Both the position numbers and the translations under genes were made by a program. This document shows, piece after piece, positions 56,801 to 64,000 of a DNA stretch of 64,000 nt. The stretch's first letter is position 1. Every line of letters begins with the position of its first letter. Source of the DNA: Mimachlamys varia. Its lineage: Eukaryota; Mollusca; Bivalvia; Pectinida; Pectinidae. Location of the stretch: NCBI GenBank assembly GCA_947623455.1, contig OX392541.1:3734701-3798700 (forward strand). The letters run 5' to 3'. The notes under the pieces are model-generated. The model did not search any database and was not told where the DNA came from. It saw only the letters and a program-made list of their open reading frames with translations.

Positions 56801-58396
56801 AAAGTTGAAACGACATATACTGGGTTTTTTTTTATAATAAAATGTTTGTTTGTAAGGTAATAACAGTTTGCATTATAAAGTAGACATATCATACCAACCT
56901 CCTTAAAGTACGATTAATGAAAACGGATGTAATGCAGCAATTTAAACATTTCGTTTCATTTCATTCTATATCATACATATGTACATGTATATCTCATAAA
57001 AGATTTAAGATATGATGTCGTTTGTAGAAAACCAAATGCGACATTAACTTTAGAACATATATATAAACTTTAAGTCTTATAAACATTTAAGACATCGGGT
57101 AAAGAATATCCAGTGCATCAGAGACACTAACGTATGCACATACATAGTAAGTCAAACATATATGTATGAACATTAAACGATAGGTCCCAGAAGGATCTTG
57201 GTACCGTCCATAGACTATCTTCATTTGTTTTTAAAAAAAAGTTGGATTTTTTCCTTTCTTTTTTCTTCTTAAGAAAAGGCATTATCAACTGAAAGATGGT
57301 ATTCTGTGAGCTAAATGTCCAAGATGGCCGTCGGTCAGAAATCAAATCAAAACCAGGACTGTTGGCTATGAAGCGATTATATAATCAAAGTTTAATACAA
57401 ATTGCATGACAGTACACACGCACCTGTTAGCGGTGTGTCTATGAAGCGATTATATAATCAAAGTTTAATACAAATTGCATGACAGCACACACGCACCTGT
57501 TAGCGGTGTGTCTGGGACATACCACGATCCGTACATACGAGTGTATATATAGCACCGATCGCGAGAGCTCGAGGTTATACATATACATGGTGTGTGTAGC
57601 TATACACCGAGGTCAGATGGGTCAAACTAAGAGCAGAGACGTAATATTTAAATGAGCTGTGGGAGTGAAAAATTGATTTCTTTGTTACAAATTGCATATA
57701 GATTATTAAAGTCATCATAATTATCAACAAAACCATGGGAACATCATTTCCTTTAATGTTCAGGCTTTCAAATAGTTCATATATCATGCGATTGGTAGTT
57801 ATTCAAGCTTTTCCGGAGCGGGAGGGGAAAAAATGACATGGGTCAAAAGGTCACAGAATAGTGGCAGCAATAGACGCCAAAACTACTCGTAGTTTTAGCG
57901 CTAAAAACGGAAGTGTTTTACATGAAACACAAAACCATATAAAACGCTTCATCACCGTAATAACAATGCGCAATGCATATTTTTTAATCACTTAATGACA
58001 GGTTAATACTATCAAGTCTAATCAGAGCACATTCTCTTGCATAACAATAATTAAAGGTTGCCCCGCAACAAATATTCAGACCAAACAAGCAAGAAATATG
58101 AAAGTACTCATTTATTCTTTCTTTATACTTTTAATATGAAAACAGACCCATCTAAAAGGTTTTTTTTATAAATGTTGTACATTATTTATACTGCATGTTT
58201 CTTGGTGTTTATTTTAAACGGGTTTGGTGTTTTAAATTTAAAACACTGAATGTTTTAAATAAAACGTACCGTTCATCCCTAAAACACATATGTTTTTCTT
58301 AAAACACCAGAAGTTTTATTAAAAACACTATATGTTTTATCAAAAACACTATATGTTTTAAATAAAACATAAAACATGTAATGATTTTTTACAGTG
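53872..58396. mobile_element. 4.5 kb non-autonomous DNA element inserted in the 65-bp array
   Basis: It starts CACTGTAAAAAAT and ends ATTTTTTACAGTG, an exact 13-bp terminal inverted repeat, within TATA sequence of the repeat unit. Both ends (53890-54190 and 58200-58385) are packed with AAAACAC/GTGTTTTA words, often as palindromes such as AAAACACTAGTGTTTT near 54023. This is a subterminal arrangement typical of transposase binding sites. No transposase frame was found. The interior holds a 77-bp direct repeat (55597 and 55752) and a 73-bp tandem pair (57366 and 57439). The empty site in the paralogous array block near 61583 implies a 2-bp TA duplication, but the (TA)n context leaves this ambiguous. 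Superfamily not assigned. Confidence 0.8.
54468..54617 (-). other. Possible captured exon inside the 4.5 kb element
   Basis: After TTTTTACAG (acceptor-like) the minus strand is open for 49 codons to TGA, with a protein-like composition (DVAEDMISRTCDTEELSAPC, then LICFLHGDK and IAIVGDGQTIYAATRLI). A second acceptor-led frame of 32 codons lies at 54814-54912 (SKMVRVLHHMEKAAAFE). The two do not join in frame through an obvious donor. They may be relics of a host gene or of the element's own gene. Not recognised. Confidence 0.25.
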
Positions 58397-59976
58397 TATA
58401 TTACGGAATATTTCTGCAATGAGCTCTGATTATGTTTTATGGGACACGTTCCCATTATATATATATATATTACGGAATATCTCTGCAATGAGCTCTGATT
58501 ATGTTTTATGGAGCACGTTCCCATTATATATATATATATTACGGAATATCTCTGTAATGAGCTCTGATTATGTTTTATGGGACACATTCCCATTATATAT
58601 ATATATTATGGAATATCTCTGCAATGAGCTCTTATTATGTCTTATGGGGCACGTTCCCATTATATATATATTACGGAACATCTCTGCAATGAGCTTTGAT
58701 TATGTTTTATGGGGCACATTCTCATTATATATATATTACGGAACATCTCTGCAATGAGGTCTGATTATGTTTTATGGGGCACGTTCCCATTATATATGTA
58801 TTACGGAACATCTCTGCAATGAGCTCTGATTATGTTTTATGGGACACCTTCCCATTATATATATATTATGGAATATCTCTGCAATGAGCTCTGATTATGT
58901 TTTATGGGACACGTTCCCATTATATATATATATTACGGAACATCTCTGCAATGAGCTTTGATTATGTTTTATGGGGCACGTTCCCATTATATATATATAT
59001 TATGGAATATCTCTGCAATGAGCTCTGATTATGTTTTATGGGACACGTTCCCATTATATATATATTACGGAACATCTCTGCAATGAGCTCTGATTATGTT
59101 TTATGGGGCACGTTCCCATTATATATATATTACGGAACATCTCTGCAATGAGCTTTGATTATGTTTTATGGGGCACATTCTCATTATATATATATTACGG
59201 AACATCTATGCAATGAGGTCTGATTATGTTTTATGGGGCACGTTCCCATTATATATGTATTACGGAACATCTCTGCAATGAGCTCTGATTATGTTTTATG
59301 GGACACCTTCCCATTATATATATATTATGGAATATCTCTGCAATGAGCTCTGATTATGTTTTATGGGACACGTTCCCATTATATATATATATTACGGAAC
59401 ATCTCTGCAATGAGCTTTGATTATGTTTTATGGGGCACGTTCCCATTATATATATATTATGGAATATCTCTGCAATGAGCTCTGATTATGTTTTATGGGA
59501 CACATTCCCATTATATATATATATATTACGGAACATCTCTGCAATGAGCTCTGATTATGTTTTATGGAGCACGTACCCATTATATATATATTACGGAATA
59601 TCTCTGCAATGAGCTCTGATTATGTTTTATGGGGCACATTCCCATTATATATATATTACGGAATATCTCTGCAATGAGCTCTGATTATGTTTTATGGGGC
59701 ACCTTCCCATTATATATATATTACGGAATATCTCTGCAATGAGCTCTTATTATGTCTTATGGGGCACGTTCCCATTATATATATATTACGGAACATCTCT
59801 GCAATGAGCTCTGATTATGTTTTATGGGACACATTCCCATTATATATATATTACGGAACATCTCTGCAATGAGCTCTGATTATGTTTTATGGGACACGTT
59901 CCCATTATATATATATTACGGAACATCTCTGCAATGAGCTCTGATTATGTTTTATGGGGCACGTTCCCATTATATT
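58397..59976 (+). repeat. 65-bp satellite array, block 2 (about 24 units)
   Basis: Same unit as block 1; its first unit completes the one broken by the 4.5 kb insertion. Runs of units are themselves duplicated (for example around 58800 and 59260, about 460 bp apart). Confidence 0.92.
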
Positions 59977-60530
59977 ATAAGACTCTTTCATATGCGTGTA
60001 TGTAGGATAGGGATATTCCACACGAGGGGTCACAAAATGTGGTGAAACCCGAGGCTTGCCGAGGGTTTTACCACATTTTGTGATCCCGAGGGTGGAATAT
60101 CCTTATCCTACATACACACATAATGAAAGAGTCTTTTTCTCTCGTATCAACTACCCGAATAAGCTCAAAAACCATGAAATTATGTTTAAACAGGCTACCA
60201 TTTTTAAATTTCAACTTTTTCCTTGAGCTTTTTTGACGAAAACGAATTAGTCAGCGAGTTTAAGCATACCCTATATTTGCAAACAAAGTTTGCGCAGAAA
60301 AATTAATCTCCTCTTCCTGGTGTTTATGGTTAAAATTTTGTGCAAGGTTTTAATTTTATCAAGCCGTCGTTTTCTCTTCCCGGCATCAGAGTTTACCGTA
60401 TTCGTGACGTCACGTCATTGTTGAGCCATTGTGACGTCACGTCGCGTGAAATGCTATGTAAGATAGATTTTTCTTACATAGCTTTCTTACATGGGCAACC
60501 TCTATCCAACATGGCGAGATATGAGAGAAA
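59977..60530. mobile_element. 0.55 kb element with a 155-bp hairpin, inserted in the array
   Basis: It interrupts a unit in its (TA)n part. At 59981-60135 an almost complete inverted repeat (AAGACTCTTTCAT, GTAGGATARGGATATTCCAC, TCACAAAATGTGGT) surrounds a GCTTGCCGAG loop. The rest (60136-60530) is non-coding and contains two GTGACGTCACGTC blocks near 60405 and 60430. Exact right end uncertain. Confidence 0.6.
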
Positions 60531-62835
60531 TATATATATTACGGAACATCTCTGCAATGAGCTCTGATTATGTTTTATGGGGCACGTTCCCATTATATAT
60601 ATATTACGGAACATCTCTGCAATGAGCTCTGATTATGTTTTATGGGGCACGTTTCCATTATATATATATATGTTACGGAATATCTCTGCAATGAGCTCTG
60701 ATTATGTTTTATGGGACACATTCCCATTATATATATATTACGGAACATCTCTGCAATGAGCTCTGATTATGTTTTATGGGACACGTTCCCATTATATATA
60801 TATTACGGAACATCTCTGCAATGAGCTCTGATTATGTTTTATGGGACACGTTCCCATTATATATATATTACGGAACATCTCTGCAATGAGCTCTGATTAT
60901 GTTTTATGGGGCACGTTCCCATTATATATATATTACGGAATATTTCTGCAATGAGCTCTGATTATGTTTTATGGAGCACGTTCCCATTATATATATATAT
61001 ATTACGGAATATCTCTGTAATGAACTCTGATTATGTTTTATGGGACACATTCCCATTATATATATATATATTACGGAACATCTCTGCAATGAGCTTTGAT
61101 TATGTTTTATGGGGCACATTCCCATTATATATATATTACGGAACATCTCTGCAATGAGGTCTGATTATGTTTTATGGGGCACGTTCCGATTATATATATA
61201 TTACGGAACATCTCTGCATTGAGCTCTGATTATGTTTTATGGGGCACGTTCCCATTATATATATATTACGGAATATTTCTGCAATGAGCTCTTATTATGT
61301 TTTATGGGGCACGTTCCCATTATATATATATTACGGAACATCTCTGCATTGAGCTCTGATTATGTTTTATGGGGCACGTTCCCATTATATATATATTACG
61401 GAACATCTCTGCAATGAGCTCTGATTATGTTTTATGGGGCACCTTCCCATTATATATATATTACGGAACATCTCTGAATTGAGCTCTGATTATGTTTTAT
61501 GGGGCACGTTCCCATTATATATATATTACGGAACATCTCTGCATTGAGCTCTTATTATGTCTTATGGGGCACGTTCCCATTATATATATATTACGGAATA
61601 TTTCTGCAATGAGCTCTGATTATTTTTTATGGGACACGTTCCCATTATATATATATATATTACGGAATATCTCTGCATTGAGCTCTGATTATGTTTTATG
61701 GAGCACGTTCCCATTATATATATATATATTACGGAATATCTCTGTAATGAGCTCTGATTATGTTTTATGGGACACATTCCCATTATATATATATATTATG
61801 GAATATCTCTGCAATGAGCTCTGATTATGTTTTATGGGGCACGTTCCCATTATATATGTATTACGGAACATCTCTGCAATGAGCTCTGATTATGTTTTAT
61901 GGGACACCTTCCCATTATATATATATTATGGAATATCTCTGCAATGAGCTCTGATTATGTTTTATGGGACACGTTCCCATTATATATATATATTACGGAA
62001 CATCTCTGCAATGAGCTTTGATTATGTTTTATGGGGCACGTTCCCATTATATATATATTATGGAATATCTCTGCAACGAGCTCTGATTATGTTTTATGGG
62101 ACACGTTCCCATTATATATATATTACGGAACATCTCTGCAATGAGCTCTGATTATGTTTTATTGGACACGTTCCCATTATATATATATTACGGAATATCT
62201 CTGCAATGAGCTCTGATTATGTTTTATGGGACACCTTCCCATTATATATATATTACGGAATATCTCTGCAATGAGCTCTGATTATGTTTTATGGGGCACG
62301 TTCCGATTATATATATATTACGGAACATCTCTGCAATGAGCTCTGATTATGTTTTATGGGACACGTTCCCATTATATATATATTACGGAACATCTCTGCA
62401 ATGAGCTCTGATTATGTTTTATGGGACACGTTCCCATTATATATATATTATGGAACATCTTTGCAATGAGCTCTGATTATGTTTTATTGGACACGTTCTC
62501 ATTATATATATATTACGGAACATCTCTGCAATGAGCTCTGATTATGTTTTATGGGGCACGTTCCCATTATATATATATTACGGAATATATCTGCAATGAG
62601 CTCTGATTATTTTTTATGGGGCATATTCCCATTATATATATATTACGGAACATCTCTGCAATGAGCTCTGATTGTGTTTTATGGGGCACGTTCCCTTTAT
62701 ATATATATTACGGAATATATCTGCAATGAGCTCTGATTATTTTTTATGGGGCATATTCCCATTATATATATATTACGGAATATCTCTGCAATGAGCTCTG
62801 ATTATGTTTTATGGGGCATCTTCCCATTATATTTC
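60531..62835 (+). repeat. 65-bp satellite array, block 3 (about 35 units)
   Basis: Continues the same unit. The part 60880-61830 follows the variant order of block 1 end plus block 2 start, but without the 4.5 kb element. The right edge is abrupt at CCCATTATATTTCAATGCAT. Confidence 0.92.
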
Positions 62836-64000
62836 AATGCATGGCACAGTAAACGCCCATGCATACTTTTACCAAAATAAATAAAATTGATATTAATATT
62901 TAGACCAAACTAGATGTATCCGCTAAATCTATCTATACTAGATTAGCATGTCTTCCCTGGGGATTAGGGAACATGAACTTGGTTCCTAGTTTAACAAAAA
63001 CGGAACTAGGAACCAGACCCTTGTTCCGTTAAACATAAACGGAACTGGGAACTAGGAACCATCTTCATGCTCCCTACTAGATGTGTATAATTTCTAATAA
63101 ACGTTCTTCACTCGTGATAATCATTTAAAATGTACAAACGTTCTCCCACTGTAAATACTTCCCTACCCAAACAATATTTACAATTTCAGCTATAGCATCC
63201 TGTCTGAAAACAAAGTTGATTTTATTGCCAATACCCCTTTATATATGTATTGGCATTCGCCTATCTTTTCTTTATATAAAGTTAGTGAAAGATGTTGTTA
63301 CTATCATCTGTATTTATACATATTTCAAAATCAAACTTCAATGTTGTCCCCTTAATTTCTATTACAGGAACACAGATCTGTATATTTCTTTCTGAGAAAA
63401 CGTGTTTCTGAATTATTATTCATTGTTAAATAAATTATTTTTATATGAAATTAAAGCTTATTAATGAATACTAACCTAGATTAGTATAGACACACTTTTG
63501 TAAGGATAAAAGAACACATTGGATTCCAAACACAGGGATATGTCGCGTTTAGATTGGCGTCACTTTATAAAAAAGTGTTTTAGACAGGTCCCTGTGATTC
63601 CGACCTTGAAACTGAGACGTAATTCACACAAGAAACAATACTATTTACACACTTTGGCGCGTTTGTTTGTAGATTTACATACAATGGCGAATCTGTTGGC
63701 CTGGTCGACACTATTAAATTAAAAATAAGATTTCGAGTTCTTTGAAGATGTTTCAACGTTAACACATGCCTGTTTGTAGATCACTTTATTAGCATTGTAA
63801 ATATGTGTACTACAAATGTCGTTTATTTGTCTTTACTGTTTCTATGACCCTTGTCCCCTTCAACTAACTGCTGTTTTGTGTCGACTTGTTAGATATTTCC
63901 AATGTCCTTGTATTAAAATCGATGTATTTATATTCTGACCTCCGGCTACCATCTCCAATGAAACAAATATTAGTGTTTGATAGATTTTTTAAAGGAAAAC
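62836..64000. other. Right end of window; one small fold-back sequence
   Basis: An inverted repeat at 62966-63075 has arms AGGGAACATGAACTTGGTTC and (other strand) AGGGAGCATGAAGATGGTTC, both continuing CTAGTT, with further GGAACTAGGAAC words inside; it may be a small MITE. Otherwise no gene or RNA is recognised. Confidence 0.45.

Noticed and set aside
52855..62151. Many ORFs of 60-110 codons with GHVPIIYILRNISAM-type repeats
   Set aside because: They are translations of the 65-bp satellite. The first is joined to the mariner frame only by the array junction.
41663..62835. CRISPR-like arrays of short direct repeats
   Set aside because: Units are contiguous with no unique spacers, and the genome is eukaryotic.

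Overview
This 64 kb window is eukaryotic, intron-bearing, AT-rich nuclear DNA dominated by repeats. The mix of a multi-exon animal metabolic gene, tRNA-derived SINEs with an invertebrate-type core, tandem-cored elements with hairpin ends like those known from bivalves (Pearl / Helitron-related), TTAA-flanked MITEs, and L1-like, RTE-like and mariner remnants suggests a lophotrochozoan, most likely a bivalve mollusc. The species cannot be fixed from sequence alone.

Host genes are few. The clear one is a complete trimethyllysine dioxygenase gene (TMLHE type, first enzyme of carnitine synthesis) on the minus strand, 39098 down to 34032. Its five coding exons all join in frame to give 443 residues, and a probable non-coding first exon ends at 39973. 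A second host gene is inferred at the left, also on the minus strand: a terminal coding exon for a C-terminal membrane anchor (1713-1931) and, about 11.5 kb upstream, a start exon with a perfect donor (13456-13476) in compatible phase.

Layout: 1-1.7 kb nothing recognised; 1.7-1.9 kb terminal exon; 2.3-12 kb a zone bounded by an inverted repeat pair, holding an intact L1-like ORF2 (3456-7244) and an ORF1-like gene (10480-11397); 12.6 and 18.4 kb fold-back MITEs; 13.7-17.3 kb two almost identical 1.79 kb TTAA-flanked elements in tandem; 18.2-19.5 kb a frameshifted RTE-type LINE tail; 20.4-21.1 kb a tandem array of consensus CRE palindromes; 22.4-23.2 kb a 20-bp minisatellite; 24-33 kb SINEs and three hairpin-ended elements with tandem cores; 33-40 kb the TMLHE locus with SINEs and MITEs in introns and flank; 41.66-50.48 kb an 8.8 kb array of a 25-bp unit; 51.7-62.8 kb a truncated mariner fused to about 80 copies of a 65-bp AT-containing repeat, interrupted by a 4.5 kb element and a 0.55 kb hairpin element; 62.8-64 kb almost featureless.

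The most unusual structures are the 25-bp array, which keeps perfect register (no net length change over about 350 units), carries a 13-bp dyad in every unit and is free of stops over long stretches on both strands; and the mariner/65-bp array, where a paralogous block preserves the empty site of the 4.5 kb insertion. The very long open frames in the 25-bp array are most likely a by-product of a stop-free unit whose length is not a multiple of three.
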